Positions 42,849 to 52,414 of a stretch of DNA of 64,000 bases are shown one piece after another. The stretch's first letter is position 1, and each line of letters starts with the position of its first letter. The translations under genes and the position numbers were made by a program. Source of the DNA: Olivibacter jilunii (GTDB lineage Bacteria > Bacteroidota > Bacteroidia > Sphingobacteriales > Sphingobacteriaceae). The stretch is taken from NCBI RefSeq assembly GCF_900607235.1, contig NZ_LR027851.1:434001-498000 (forward strand). The letters run 5' to 3'. A model generated the notes under the pieces. That model did not search any database. It saw only the letters and a list, made by a program, of their open reading frames with translations, and was not told the origin of the DNA.

Positions 42849-45800
42849 TTAAAAAGTTAAGAATGCACCCAAGGTGTAACTAGTAGTAGACGGATAACGA
42901 TTTTTATTATCAATACCTGGAGATAAGCCGCTAATACTTACTTCGGGATCTATCCCTTTATAACCGGTAATGGTAGCTAGGTTCGAAATCGATCCATACA
43001 GACGTACGCGCTTAATGTATTTGCCGGTAGCCGGAAGATTATAGCCCAAAGTGACATTGTCGATTTTCCAGTAGTCGCCATTTTCTATATAATAACTTAC
43101 GTAATTAAGGGATTGATCATCGGCAAGTGGACGTTTGTCAAAGACGTTGTTATAGGCTGAATTGAGTAAATTACCGCGTGTAAGCATCACCGGGTTGCCA
43201 TAGAACATTTCGGGCATATTCAAGATTTGGAAACCGAAGGCACCACGCATAGTAATATTCAAATCGAAATTTTTGTATACTATAGTGTTGTTCCAGCTTG
43301 CGTAATATTTCGGTAACCCATTGCCTATAATTTGCTTGTCATCGGCTTGTTGATTGGCTATGGGCTTTGGGTTGCCATCTTTACCTTCAATAATCCAATA
43401 GCCGTTCTCATCAATATCAACGGTCTTAAATCCATAGAAATTGCCTATAGGCTGACCCACTTGCACGCGATGGGTACGTTGTTGAATCGGTTCACCCGTT
43501 TCTCCGGTATCAAAGTAACCGCTAGCGAGCTGGAAGTTCTCATCAGATAAGGATAAAATCTTATTACTGTTGGTGGAAAAGTTTACGGATGTACGCCACT
43601 GAAAGTCGCCCGTTTGCAGAGGTACACCGTTCACCTGCAACTCGACTCCCTTATTCTGCATAGAGGCTGCATTTGCTTGAATCGTATTGTACAAATAGGG
43701 TGGGGTAGGTACCGGATAATCCATTAACAAATCTTTTGTGGTTCTTCTGTAGTAGTCGACCGAACCGGACAAACGGTTGTCAAAGAACCCAAAATCAAGA
43801 CCCATATTTAACTCCTCTTTCTTCTCCCAACGTAGATCGGGATTCGGATTTAGCGAAGGATTCACTACCTGAATCCATTGTCCATTAACAAGACTATAGG
43901 TATCAAAGTTAACTAGGCTTAAGGATTGATACGGATCGGGTGGTTCCGTACCGGTGATGCCGAACCCTGCCCGAAATTTTAGGTTACTAAGAGCTTTGAC
44001 ATCTTGGAAAAAAAGCTCGCGAATGGCATTCCACCCTACTGAAACTGCCGGAAAATTACCCCATTTGCTGTTTCGTCCAAACTTAGAAGACCCCTCATGA
44101 CGAATGCTGGCCATGAGAAGGTACTTTTCTTTATAATTGTAGTTTAGTCTGAAAAAATAACCGACTAACTTGTTCTCGCTTTGTAAGGAATTCTCAGGCG
44201 CTTGTCCGCGTTTTAAGGCTAATCCGGCTCCCATATTGTTATATGAAAAATCATCCGTCGGAAAATCCCAATTTTGCATCCAATAATCTTGGTAATTATT
44301 GTTTCGCCAACTGTAACCGATTAAGCCGGTAATTTCATGGTCTTTAATAATTGTATGGTAGTCAGCTGTCAATTCTAACAGATCCTCTTGCGTGCGTGTA
44401 GTGCCTCTGGAAGCGTAGCCATTTCTTCCATCTCGAATGGTTGAGAAATGCTTCTTTGTTTCGTAGTAACCCCGGGTGCTATTATAAAGATCGCGCGAAA
44501 GTAAAAGCTTTACATGGATGTCTTGTGTAGGCGAATAAGTGATATTGCCAAACGTTCTGAAATTGTTGTTCTGAATGAGTCCCTGTGTTTCTTCCAAGAG
44601 CGCTACGGGATTCATATAGTCGGTTTTCTCTATCCGCTCTACCCATGTCCCGTTATCATCTTTTAGACGATCAGTCGGATTAAAAGTAAGTCCGTTTCTG
44701 TACACATCTCCTCGGAAGCTCGTACCGTCTGCGCCGGAAAAATATTTTTGTTGATAACCATTTATATTGGCATTCAATTTTAACTTACCGTCAAACATCT
44801 GATGATTAAACTCAATGCGTGGGAAAAGTACTTGGTTGTTCGACCTTTTGATAATACCTTCAAGATTTCTGTAATTTACATTAGCGATATAATTGGTTTT
44901 ACTGTTTCCGCCTTTTAAACTGATATTATATACTTGTGAAATAGGTGTTTGTGTTATTTCGTCCAACCAATCGGTCTCGTAACCATAATCAGTAGCACCT
45001 GGCCTTCCCTCAGCCACCCGTTGACGGTATTGAGCAGCATCCATAAAATCCAGTCTTCTGGCAATACTTTGTGTGGTAAAATAGGTGTTGACGTCAATAG
45101 TTGCGGGTGTTTCCCCATTTACTTTTTTGGTGGTAATCAGAATAACCCCATTGGTGCCCCGTGTACCATAAATGGCTGCCGCAGAGCCATCTTTCAGGAT
45201 ATCGATGGACTCGATATCTTCCGGTGCAACGGTAAACAGCGTTCCGGGTACACCATCAATTAACACCAAAGGGGCACTACTGGCTAAAATAGAGGGTACT
45301 CCCCGGAGATTAACTTGAGCAGTTGCAACCGGATTGGCATCGGGTGATACTACACTTAAACCGGCAACTTTACCACGAATCAATTGTGCAGCGTCATTTA
45401 CCGAACCTTGAACGAAATCTTCTGATTTAACACTGGCAATGGCGGTGGTAATTTGTTCGCGTTTTTGTGTGCCATATCCTACTACTACCACTTCATTAAG
45501 CGTATTCGCATCTTCTTTTAAGGTAATATCAATCGTGTTTTGGTTCTTAATGGGTACTTCTTGTGTAACATAACCAATATAGCTGAATAAAAGAGTTGCA
45601 TTTTCCTGAGAAATCGAGAGCTTATAAAGCCCATCTACATTGCTTGTTGTACCGGTGTTAGTACCTTTTATCTTTATACTAACGCCTTGTAGGGGTAGTC
45701 CTTTCTCGTCTCTCACTACTCCACTGACAAATTGCTGAAAGGTAGCAACGCTTTTTACTACCCGATGGATGCCTTTCAAAACAATCGTTCGTTGCATGAT

Positions 45801-46121
45801 TTTGAATGATAGCGGTTGGTTTTCCAAGCTTTTTTTCAGTGCTTCTTCAATGGATACGTTTTTAAGATCGACGGTGATGGGGCTGGCTTTCTCTATATCC
45901 ATCTTATCGAACAGAAAATGATACCCACTTTGCTGTTCAATTAACTTGAGGATATCAGTGACGGAAGCTTCTTCCTTTTTTAAGGTTATCCCTTGACTAT
46001 AACTTTTGGCACTGACCTGCATCAGGGCTAATAGTAGTATAAACGCAGTAAGTTTCATAGTCAATAATAATTGCTGCAGGAACGGCCGATCACATAGCGC
46101 GGCCTTTGAAATAAATTTCAT
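42849..46121 (-). CDS. STN-type SusC TonB-dependent transporter
   Basis: A 1090-residue transporter. After the signal come an STN domain (about 50-115, VTDILKLIEQQSGYHFLFD and NVSIEEALKKSLENQPLSF), a carboxypeptidase-regulatory domain (about 130-210, GVVRDEKGLPLQGVSIKIKG), the VVVVGYGTQKR box, a plug with PEDIESIDILKDGSAAAIYG, and a barrel ending TTSYTLGAFLTF. The STN domain is the part that contacts a FecR-type anti-sigma factor, and such a pair (46295-48207) lies directly upstream. It should import the arabinose-containing oligosaccharide. Confidence 0.93.
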   Translation of the reverse strand: MKFISKAALCDRPFLQQLLLTMKLTAFILLLALMQVSAKSYSQGITLKKEEASVTDILKLIEQQSGYHFLFDKMDIEKASPITVDLKNVSIEEALKKSLENQPLSFKIMQRTIVLKGIHRVVKSVATFQQFVSGVVRDEKGLPLQGVSIKIKGTNTGTTSNVDGLYKLSISQENATLLFSYIGYVTQEVPIKNQNTIDITLKEDANTLNEVVVVGYGTQKREQITTAIASVKSEDFVQGSVNDAAQLIRGKVAGLSVVSPDANPVATAQVNLRGVPSILASSAPLVLIDGVPGTLFTVAPEDIESIDILKDGSAAAIYGTRGTNGVILITTKKVNGETPATIDVNTYFTTQSIARRLDFMDAAQYRQRVAEGRPGATDYGYETDWLDEITQTPISQVYNISLKGGNSKTNYIANVNYRNLEGIIKRSNNQVLFPRIEFNHQMFDGKLKLNANINGYQQKYFSGADGTSFRGDVYRNGLTFNPTDRLKDDNGTWVERIEKTDYMNPVALLEETQGLIQNNNFRTFGNITYSPTQDIHVKLLLSRDLYNSTRGYYETKKHFSTIRDGRNGYASRGTTRTQEDLLELTADYHTIIKDHEITGLIGYSWRNNNYQDYWMQNWDFPTDDFSYNNMGAGLALKRGQAPENSLQSENKLVGYFFRLNYNYKEKYLLMASIRHEGSSKFGRNSKWGNFPAVSVGWNAIRELFFQDVKALSNLKFRAGFGITGTEPPDPYQSLSLVNFDTYSLVNGQWIQVVNPSLNPNPDLRWEKKEELNMGLDFGFFDNRLSGSVDYYRRTTKDLLMDYPVPTPPYLYNTIQANAASMQNKGVELQVNGVPLQTGDFQWRTSVNFSTNSNKILSLSDENFQLASGYFDTGETGEPIQQRTHRVQVGQPIGNFYGFKTVDIDENGYWIIEGKDGNPKPIANQQADDKQIIGNGLPKYYASWNNTIVYKNFDLNITMRGAFGFQILNMPEMFYGNPVMLTRGNLLNSAYNNVFDKRPLADDQSLNYVSYYIENGDYWKIDNVTLGYNLPATGKYIKRVRLYGSISNLATITGYKGIDPEVSISGLSPGIDNKNRYPSTTSYTLGAFLTF

Positions 46122-46185
46122 TACTTTTGTTGTGTTTGGGTTAATAAATGTTGTCAGACCAATGTGGAAATAACTCCAAGCTTTT

Positions 46186-46210
46186 CGGAGAGTGGTACCA
46201 GCACTCTCCG
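46186..46210. terminator. Strong hairpin between fecR and SusC genes
   Basis: Perfect 9-bp arms CGGAGAGTG and CACTCTCCG enclose a 7-base loop. On the minus strand, the direction of transcription here, it is followed by AAAAG, not T's, so it is a poor terminator for fecR. It may stabilise the SusC mRNA end, separate the two units or partly attenuate readthrough. Confidence 0.5.
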
Positions 46211-46294
46211 TTTTACTGTCATTCTTATTGTTTTTATTCGCTCATCATGTTTGGGTTTACGTTATTGGTTAGGCTCAAAGACGAAGCTTTGCAG

Positions 46295-47491
46295 TTAGTT
46301 TTTAATCAAGACTTTTCTTCCTCGTATTTCGTAATTTACGCCGGTATAGGCAAGCATATTCATCAACTCAGATAGATTGACATTTCTGGAAACGCTTCCA
46401 TTCAGTAATTTCTTGGATCGAACACCGGTATATTCCACTTCAATATCATACCATCTGGCCACTTGTTCCATAACGTGTTGAATACTAGCGTCCTTAAATA
46501 TAAAGACGCCATTTTTCCAGGCAATTTCACTTTCTATGTCAGCATGATCAGTTATAGTAATGGTCTCATTGCGATGCAGTAATGCTTGTTGGCCCGGTTT
46601 TAACAACTTCGCCTGTGTCCCGCGCTTTATTTTAACTGCTCCGTTAACCAGGGTGGTTTTAACTACCGTTTCGTTATCGTAATCCAATAAATTAAAATCA
46701 GTGCCCAATACATGCACTTCTAAATGCCTACTAATCACTTTAAATGCCTTGTTTGAATGTTTAGCAATCTCAAAGTAAGCCTCACCACTTAATTCTACCT
46801 TGCGTTCATTGCCATGGAACTGCGAAGGAAATCGTAAGGAACTTGCTGCGTTTAACCAGACCTTACTTCCATCGGGGAGCCGTATTTGGTATTGACCCCC
46901 TCTAGGGGTCGCTACGGTATTCCAACGCTGTGTTGGCGTTTCATCATTTTTTATTGTACCGGCATCAATGATGAGTTCTCCGTCAGCTATTTTCTTTATA
47001 GATATACCTTTCTCATTGGCTAAAAGGCCGTTCGGTGAGTCGTTCAGTATAATGGTAGTTCCGTCTGCCATTCTTAAGGTGGCTTTGTTTCCTCCCGGTA
47101 AAATATCGCTTTCCTTACTTGGCGCAGTGTTTGTCGTTTGCAAATTCAGCGGTTTGTTTTTTTGCTGAAGAATAAAAACTCCGAAAGCAAGTCCCGCTAA
47201 GACTGCCGCGGTAGCCGCAAGTTTGACATATAGGGACAGAGAATGACGCTTGGAGATCGGGCGCGCTACTTTCTTTCCTAATATTTGTTTGAGCATCTCT
47301 TCGCTTTTTAGCTTTTCTGCTAACAGGGGCGATACAAGAGTCTCCTCATAGATGGCCTGTAACACTTGATCGATCTCTTCTTTCGGAAGGGTATCTAACA
47401 GAAACAACAGTTCATCTAACTCCTCACGATGAATGCTTTTATTTAAAAAACGATTTAGCAAAAAATAGAATCTTTCTGAAGCGCTGTTCAT
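46295..47491 (-). CDS. FecR-type anti-sigma factor
   Basis: A 398-residue protein from ATG 47491; a TTG eleven codons upstream is less likely. The cytosolic N-terminus (about 1-75) precedes one membrane helix (about 83-103, LAATAAVLAGLAFGVFIL). The periplasmic FecR domain (about 160-270) has WNTVATPRGGQYQIRLPDGS and VWLNAASSLRFPSQF. A DUF4974 domain at the C-terminus (VMEQVARWYDIEVEY) contacts the STN domain. It holds the adjacent ECF sigma until SusC signals substrate. Confidence 0.92.
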   Translation of the reverse strand: MNSASERFYFLLNRFLNKSIHREELDELLFLLDTLPKEEIDQVLQAIYEETLVSPLLAEKLKSEEMLKQILGKKVARPISKRHSLSLYVKLAATAAVLAGLAFGVFILQQKNKPLNLQTTNTAPSKESDILPGGNKATLRMADGTTIILNDSPNGLLANEKGISIKKIADGELIIDAGTIKNDETPTQRWNTVATPRGGQYQIRLPDGSKVWLNAASSLRFPSQFHGNERKVELSGEAYFEIAKHSNKAFKVISRHLEVHVLGTDFNLLDYDNETVVKTTLVNGAVKIKRGTQAKLLKPGQQALLHRNETITITDHADIESEIAWKNGVFIFKDASIQHVMEQVARWYDIEVEYTGVRSKKLLNGSVSRNVNLSELMNMLAYTGVNYEIRGRKVLIKN

Positions 47492-47583
47492 ATTATTATA
47501 AATGGTTATGTCCCTTGCTAGCAAAGCGAGACTATATAAAAGACAATAAAAAATAAAAAAAGGGGGTAGCGACTAGCGAAAAA

Positions 47584-48207
47584 TTAAAACTTTATTTTAA
47601 TGAGCAAAAAGAGGAGAAGGTAAATATGCTTTTTCAGGTAGCTGATAACCGTACTGGTTGCAAGTTTTAGGTAGCTTTTAACGGTCTCTTTAGAAATCCC
47701 CATTCGATCGGCTATTTCCGCGTATTTTAAGTGTTCATGCTTACTTAGCAAATAAACTCTTTGCTGTTGGGGAGGAAGCGTATCGATCGCCTGATCAAGC
47801 AAAAGATGATAGTTTGTTAACTCATCTTCGCTAAACAGCCTACTGTGTTCGTGTTTCCAGTGTTGGCGGACTGCTTTTTCTTTTACCGCCTGCTTCAGAC
47901 AATTGAGGCTATGGTTCTTCGAAACAGTAAATAGATAGGCTTTAAAATTTTTAACAGCGGTTAATTGCGTTCGGTTTGTCCATATTTTGAGAAAGACATC
48001 CTGCACAATTTCCTCCGTAAGCTCATAGGAGTCTGTCAGCTTATAAACAAAGGTAGCCAGGTGTAAATGATATTGACGAAAAAGAAGCGAAAAGGCATGT
48101 TCATTGCCCTTTGATACTTGTAATATCAATTCTTTTTCCTCGAAAGCCACTAGGTCTGCGATTTGGTTTACTGCAAACAAAAATAGGCAATCAATGCAGA
48201 ATTCCAA
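47584..48207 (-). CDS. ECF-type RNA polymerase sigma factor
   Basis: An ECF sigma of about 190-207 residues. Sigma-2 (LFRQYHLHLATFVYKLTDSY then EEIVQDVFLKIWTNR) and sigma-4 (TLPPQQQRVYLLSKHEHLKYAEIADRMGIS, split in two helices) are clear. No ATG exists in frame before the sigma-2 domain. TTG 48207 gives 207 residues, and GTG 48150 (VAFEEKELIL) gives 188 and fits family starts better. It precedes fecR by 92 bp. Its target should be the SusC promoter and its own. Confidence 0.9.
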   Translation of the reverse strand: MEFCIDCLFLFAVNQIADLVAFEEKELILQVSKGNEHAFSLLFRQYHLHLATFVYKLTDSYELTEEIVQDVFLKIWTNRTQLTAVKNFKAYLFTVSKNHSLNCLKQAVKEKAVRQHWKHEHSRLFSEDELTNYHLLLDQAIDTLPPQQQRVYLLSKHEHLKYAEIADRMGISKETVKSYLKLATSTVISYLKKHIYLLLFLLIKIKF

Positions 48208-48268
48208 GCATTGGCGATAATCATTGTCTAATAAATTAGAAAAGGAAGGATATTTTTAATTCTTGCAA

Positions 48269-48922
48269 TTATTCTGAAGCGTTCTTTTTCAACCACTCAA
48301 TCCGACGTTGATCAGGTAAATGCTTGACGGTAAATTCTTCGAACTTGGCGGTAAAACCTTCGCCATCGGGACAAGCTGCCATCAAACCAACCTGTACAGG
48401 CCGATTGTCCTCTAAGGGAGCGTTGCGCAGCATAATATAGTTTTTGTCGTCGAAGGAGTAAAAAAATTCAATGGCATCCAAGCGTCTTATCGCTTTTATC
48501 CAAATGTGGGGCGGGATTTTTTCCAATCGTACCACACTCCAATCGCTTTTTCCGTGCGTTACTACCGCACTGACATTGAGTTTGCCATCCACAAATTCGA
48601 CGCCCGCCTTGATCCAGTTTTCATGGTCGGTTCGGATCATTAAACCCATTTGATCAAAGCGCGCCTGGTACTGGCCAATGAGTTTCACCTTCGCTTCGAA
48701 TTCACCTCCATAGTTAGCATAATAAAAAGGTGCGTCATCTACGGTAAATCCGTAATGCGAAACTCGCCAATAATCACTTTTAGGGGTCACCTCCATCGTG
48801 AATTGTCGACCATCTATTTTCCATTCGGCGGGCTCATTAAACCAAGTCATTTTTTCGAGGGTCTGAGCTTTAGGTGCGAGCGGTAACAAACAGAATAAAG
48901 GTACAAGGGCGAATATTTTCAT
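48269..48922 (-). CDS. Secreted DUF1349 protein
   Basis: A 217-residue protein from ATG 48922, with signal MKIFALVPLFCLLPLAPKAQ. The body reads like DUF1349: concanavalin-type beta-sandwich phrases YWRVSHYGFTVDDAPFYY, QMGLMIRTDHENWIKAG, and GLMAACPDGEGFTAKF. Such proteins are thought to bind or act on carbohydrates, but the role is not established. It lies just upstream of the ECF sigma on the same strand. Confidence 0.8.
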   Translation of the reverse strand: MKIFALVPLFCLLPLAPKAQTLEKMTWFNEPAEWKIDGRQFTMEVTPKSDYWRVSHYGFTVDDAPFYYANYGGEFEAKVKLIGQYQARFDQMGLMIRTDHENWIKAGVEFVDGKLNVSAVVTHGKSDWSVVRLEKIPPHIWIKAIRRLDAIEFFYSFDDKNYIMLRNAPLEDNRPVQVGLMAACPDGEGFTAKFEEFTVKHLPDQRRIEWLKKNASE

Positions 48923-48975
48923 AATGATGCATTTGAGCACCAAAAATAGGAAAAGCCTTGGGGCAAAAAAATAAA

Positions 48976-49464
48976 TTACCGCTTATTTTTTCCGTGTCGA
49001 AGAAGAAGGATTAGGCAGCTTGTTATCACCACAACCGTTGCCGCTTTTTTAATGACACCGTTTCGATCATGTTTCCAACGTGCTTTATACCCTTTCTCTG
49101 CAAAGATGTTTGGGATATGCCCATGGCGTAGGTCGTCAAACAAGCCCTCTATCACATCAATCCGGTCGGCCAACAATAAGGGTAACCAATGGCGGTATCG
49201 ATTTTCGCTGTATCTGAAGGCAAAACGTCTAACGATTCCACTTAAACCTTTTGGAGGTAAGGTATTGCCAAATACAGCGCTAATAGTTGGCCTTTCGTTA
49301 GAGTGGAGGATTTCCACGTCCTTTACCTGTAGACTTGGGCGGTCCCAATGAGTACGAGCATGGTCGTCACCTGTATAGTTTTTTAGGGGGTAAGTAGGTT
49401 CGTTTTCAGGATCTGCGTCGATACCCCAACCTTTTATGTGTGAATAATCCTTTGTCTCTTTCAT
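48976..49464 (-). CDS. Conserved hypothetical with C-terminal membrane helix
   Basis: A 162-residue protein starting MKETKDYSHIKGWGIDADPE. The middle part has LPPKGLSGIVRRFAFRYSE and an RHWLPLLLADRIDVIEGLFDD helix. The last 30 residues contain one membrane segment (ATVVVITSCLILLL) before a basic tail. I cannot name a function; the text is familiar from other Bacteroidota genomes next to zinc alcohol dehydrogenases, an impression I cannot verify. It starts one base before the end of the dehydrogenase gene. Confidence 0.6.
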   Translation of the reverse strand: MKETKDYSHIKGWGIDADPENEPTYPLKNYTGDDHARTHWDRPSLQVKDVEILHSNERPTISAVFGNTLPPKGLSGIVRRFAFRYSENRYRHWLPLLLADRIDVIEGLFDDLRHGHIPNIFAEKGYKARWKHDRNGVIKKAATVVVITSCLILLLRHGKNKR

Positions 49465-49465
49465 A

Positions 49466-50620
49466 TTATATTTTTGCTTTGGGTGGTATGAGTACAGGTT
49501 TTATGCAATTGTCTAACTTAGATGAAAACATACGATAAGCGTCGGATACCTCTTCCAATGGTAGCCGATGTGTGATAATGCCTTTGGGATTTAACCGCCC
49601 TGCCATAACATGATCTATAAGCTTAGGTAATACGCGTTTTACGGACGCTTGGTTAGCGCGAATGGTGATGCCTTTGTTTACTACGTTGCCGATGGGGATC
49701 AGATTGTCGGTAGGTCCGTATACGCCTACAATGGATACAATGCCTCCTTTTTTAACCGAATTGATTGCCCAATGAAGTGCCGTAGCCGAACCTGCTTGCA
49801 AGAGCAATTTTCTTCCAGTGATGGTTTGCATGGCATTACCGGCAGCGTCACCACCAACAGCATCAATACACACGTCAGCACCAAACCAATCGGTTGTTTT
49901 TTTAATGAAGAGAACCGGGTCTTCCATCGAGCGAAAATTATAAGCCTCGCATTGTGCGTAATTTTTAACGAATTCCAGTCGATATTCCAAGTGGTCAATA
50001 ACGATAACACGGCCGGCACCGAATAGCCAGGCGCATTTTGCCGTCATAATACCTATTGGCCCGGCTCCAAAAATAACTACTGTATCACCCTTTTTGATGC
50101 CTCCCATCTCGGCTGCCTGATAGGCGGTAGGCACCACATCGGCTAATAATACCGCATCGTCCGGATCCATCTCGGGAGGTATGCGGGTCGGTCCGACATT
50201 AGCGTAAGGGACACGGACGTACTCCGCTTGTCCACCATCGTAACCACCTGCTGTATGCGAATAACCGAAGATACCGCCAACAGCAGTTGCTTCAGGGTTT
50301 GATTCATGACAATTGCCATATAATTCCTGTTTACAAAAGGCACATTTACCGCAAGCTATATTGAAGGGTACAAGCACATGATCGCCAACCTGAATTTCGG
50401 TTACTTGCGATCCCACTTCTTCTACAATGCCGATAAACTCGTGGCCAAAAGTGCTGCCGACGCGTGTATCGGGTACCAGTCCATGATACAAGTGTAGATC
50501 AGAACCGCATATGCAGGAGCGAGTAACTCGAACAATAGCGTCCTCTGGATGTAGGATTTTTGGATATGGTTTTTCATCAGTCCGGACTCTAAACGGTCCT
50601 CGGTAGTTCATTGCTAACAT
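49466..50620 (-). CDS. Zinc-dependent alcohol dehydrogenase
   Basis: A 384-residue medium-chain dehydrogenase of the glutathione-independent formaldehyde dehydrogenase-like group, started at ATG 50620 (50611 is possible). Catalytic zinc ligands are C38 (ICGSD), H60 and E61 (GHEF). The structural zinc site is C90, C93, C96 and C104. The Rossmann motif is VVIFGAGPIGIMTAKCAWLFG with an acidic end (VID). The long insertion with DVCIDAVGGDAAGNAM is typical of this group. It is probably co-transcribed with the hypothetical gene that follows. Confidence 0.88.
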   Translation of the reverse strand: MLAMNYRGPFRVRTDEKPYPKILHPEDAIVRVTRSCICGSDLHLYHGLVPDTRVGSTFGHEFIGIVEEVGSQVTEIQVGDHVLVPFNIACGKCAFCKQELYGNCHESNPEATAVGGIFGYSHTAGGYDGGQAEYVRVPYANVGPTRIPPEMDPDDAVLLADVVPTAYQAAEMGGIKKGDTVVIFGAGPIGIMTAKCAWLFGAGRVIVIDHLEYRLEFVKNYAQCEAYNFRSMEDPVLFIKKTTDWFGADVCIDAVGGDAAGNAMQTITGRKLLLQAGSATALHWAINSVKKGGIVSIVGVYGPTDNLIPIGNVVNKGITIRANQASVKRVLPKLIDHVMAGRLNPKGIITHRLPLEEVSDAYRMFSSKLDNCIKPVLIPPKAKI

Positions 50621-50700
50621 AAATTCGGTGTTAAATATAAACATCACTAGCTACAGCACTTAACAGGAGAATGCAGATGAAGTTTTCCTTGATTGACGAA

Positions 50701-50732
50701 ACCGTATTTTTACGTAATCGTATAAATACGGT
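50701..50732. terminator. Large imperfect palindrome between crtY and adh
   Basis: ACCGTATTT (50701) and AAATACGGT (50724) form a 9-bp stem. One T-T mismatch separates it from an inner TACG/CGTA stem with a TAAT loop. It lies 27 bases after the crtY stop and 81 before the adh start. Either role, crt terminator or adh operator, fits. Confidence 0.45.
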
Positions 50733-50758
50733 GGATCATTTATATACAGATTAATTGC

Positions 50759-51940
50759 TTACTTATCGCGAACGATCTCTCGCCAAGCCATTCTTAAAAA
50801 AAATAAAACTGGCAGTTTGCGGAAAATATTAATTTCTTGCCAAAGTGTGCTTTGGTTCGCTAAAAATTTGAACATGCTGTTAGCGTTATTTCGATGAAAC
50901 ATACTAAAAAATAATGAGGCGCCTTTTTCTGGAAATTCTTTAAGGATTCGTAACATAACGCGGTCATAAAAAAGAAAACGTTTAGCCTGAAGCTTATGGA
51001 AGGGAAGTGGCAATCGGTCTTGTGCGAGTTGTTGAACGATGTGTTTGACATGTTGTTGCACAAAAGTGAAGGTATAGCCTGAAGATGGCTTGCTGCAACC
51101 ACCCGCTGTGCCAATTGGAATGATGCGATTTGACGGACTCCCAAACGCATAATCGGTCATCGGAATGACGCCGGTCTCTTTGCCTAATACATTAAAACTA
51201 AAAGTGTCAATATGTTCGTCAATATATGTGGTTAGTAATGCTTGGAGGTATTGATCGGAATAAATTTGTTTACTGAATATGGTAAACTCAACAAGCGCCT
51301 CATGTGCTGTCTTGGGTAATACATAGCAAAAAGATACATGTGTATCTTGTGTCGCCCTAAAGTCCATTAAACACGCTTTTTGCGGATCGAAAATCGGCTC
51401 TTCACTTTTTATAAACCAGCCTATAAACTGTTGATAAAGTATGTGCCCTTTGTGTCTCTCTAATTCAGCCAACTGGAAACGACTATCGAATACAAGGGGC
51501 GCAAAAAATAGTCCCTCCTCCGTATGAACAGCGACTGTTGTACCGAGGTCTTTGCAATCGACTACATCGCGAGATAGTAGATGGATGTTTTGCTGTTTAC
51601 GAAGTATATTGAAAACGTAACGCCGATAGTCATCTGAATGCACCATTTTGTATTTCATAGGTGCTAATTCTTTTGCTAACTGACGTGTACCCTCGTAAAA
51701 GGTAGCAATGGACCACGTTTTACTAACTAAGCTATCCCACCAATCAGCACCATTTTCCCAAAAGCACCAGGTACGCCCCTGATATTGCTGCTGACTTTTT
51801 TCCAAGAGTAAGATACGCTTACGACCCGTTATTTTATTCTTTAGTAGGCTCACAGCTAGACTTAATCCAGCTAGGCCCGCACCGATAATAATGTAATCGA
51901 AGTTATTGTCGCTGGGCGCTGTTGTTGTTGAGATCGTCAT
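50759..51940 (-). CDS. crtY: Lycopene beta-cyclase CrtY
   Basis: A 393-residue flavoprotein from ATG 51940. The FAD motif is YIIIGAGLAGLSLAVSLL, followed by the CrtY hallmark RTWCFWE and a central FTIFS. The late GTAGGCSKPSSGYTFTFVQQH is diagnostic of CrtY/CrtL cyclases. It converts lycopene to beta-carotene. It overlaps crtZ by 38 bp and is last in the crtI-B-Z-Y operon. Confidence 0.92.
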   Translation of the reverse strand: MTISTTTAPSDNNFDYIIIGAGLAGLSLAVSLLKNKITGRKRILLLEKSQQQYQGRTWCFWENGADWWDSLVSKTWSIATFYEGTRQLAKELAPMKYKMVHSDDYRRYVFNILRKQQNIHLLSRDVVDCKDLGTTVAVHTEEGLFFAPLVFDSRFQLAELERHKGHILYQQFIGWFIKSEEPIFDPQKACLMDFRATQDTHVSFCYVLPKTAHEALVEFTIFSKQIYSDQYLQALLTTYIDEHIDTFSFNVLGKETGVIPMTDYAFGSPSNRIIPIGTAGGCSKPSSGYTFTFVQQHVKHIVQQLAQDRLPLPFHKLQAKRFLFYDRVMLRILKEFPEKGASLFFSMFHRNNANSMFKFLANQSTLWQEINIFRKLPVLFFLRMAWREIVRDK

Positions 51941-52394
51941 CACGTTTTATTTTTGCTCGGTATTTTTTTTCAACGTATAAAAATCCAAACGACTCCCCGT
52001 TCTCCGGACCAAGATGTTTATGGTGCATTTTATGTGCCCAGCGGAGTTGCCTGATGTAGCGATTTTTTGATCTGGTAAACCATTTTACACGCTGATGGAT
52101 AATGATATCATGAACAAAAAAGTAAGCTATACCATAAAGCAATATGCCTGTACCTAGGCAATAATACCATGGATTTTCTCGCATATGGCCAAAATAAAAG
52201 CATAGCATACTTGGAATGGAAAAAATAAAGGCAAACCAATCATTTTTTTCCAGTTTACTGTGATTAGGCTCGTGATGATCGCGATGAAGCGACCATAAAA
52301 AACCATGCATTACGTAGCGGTGAGTTGCCCAAGTAATCGGTTCCATGAGCACAAAAACAAGTATAGTCAACCCGATATATAATAACATATCCAT
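51903..52394 (-). CDS. crtZ: Beta-carotene hydroxylase CrtZ
   Basis: A 163-residue membrane di-iron hydroxylase. The histidine boxes are HRYVMHG, HRDHHEP, HDIIIHQR and HKMHHKHLG, arranged among four helices. It hydroxylates both rings of beta-carotene to give zeaxanthin. No ketolase (CrtW) is present, so zeaxanthin is the expected end product of this cluster. Confidence 0.95.
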   Translation of the reverse strand: MDMLLYIGLTILVFVLMEPITWATHRYVMHGFLWSLHRDHHEPNHSKLEKNDWFAFIFSIPSMLCFYFGHMRENPWYYCLGTGILLYGIAYFFVHDIIIHQRVKWFTRSKNRYIRQLRWAHKMHHKHLGPENGESFGFLYVEKKYRAKIKRDDDLNNNSAQRQ

Positions 52395-52414
52395 TGTTTA
52401 AACTAGTTAAAATT

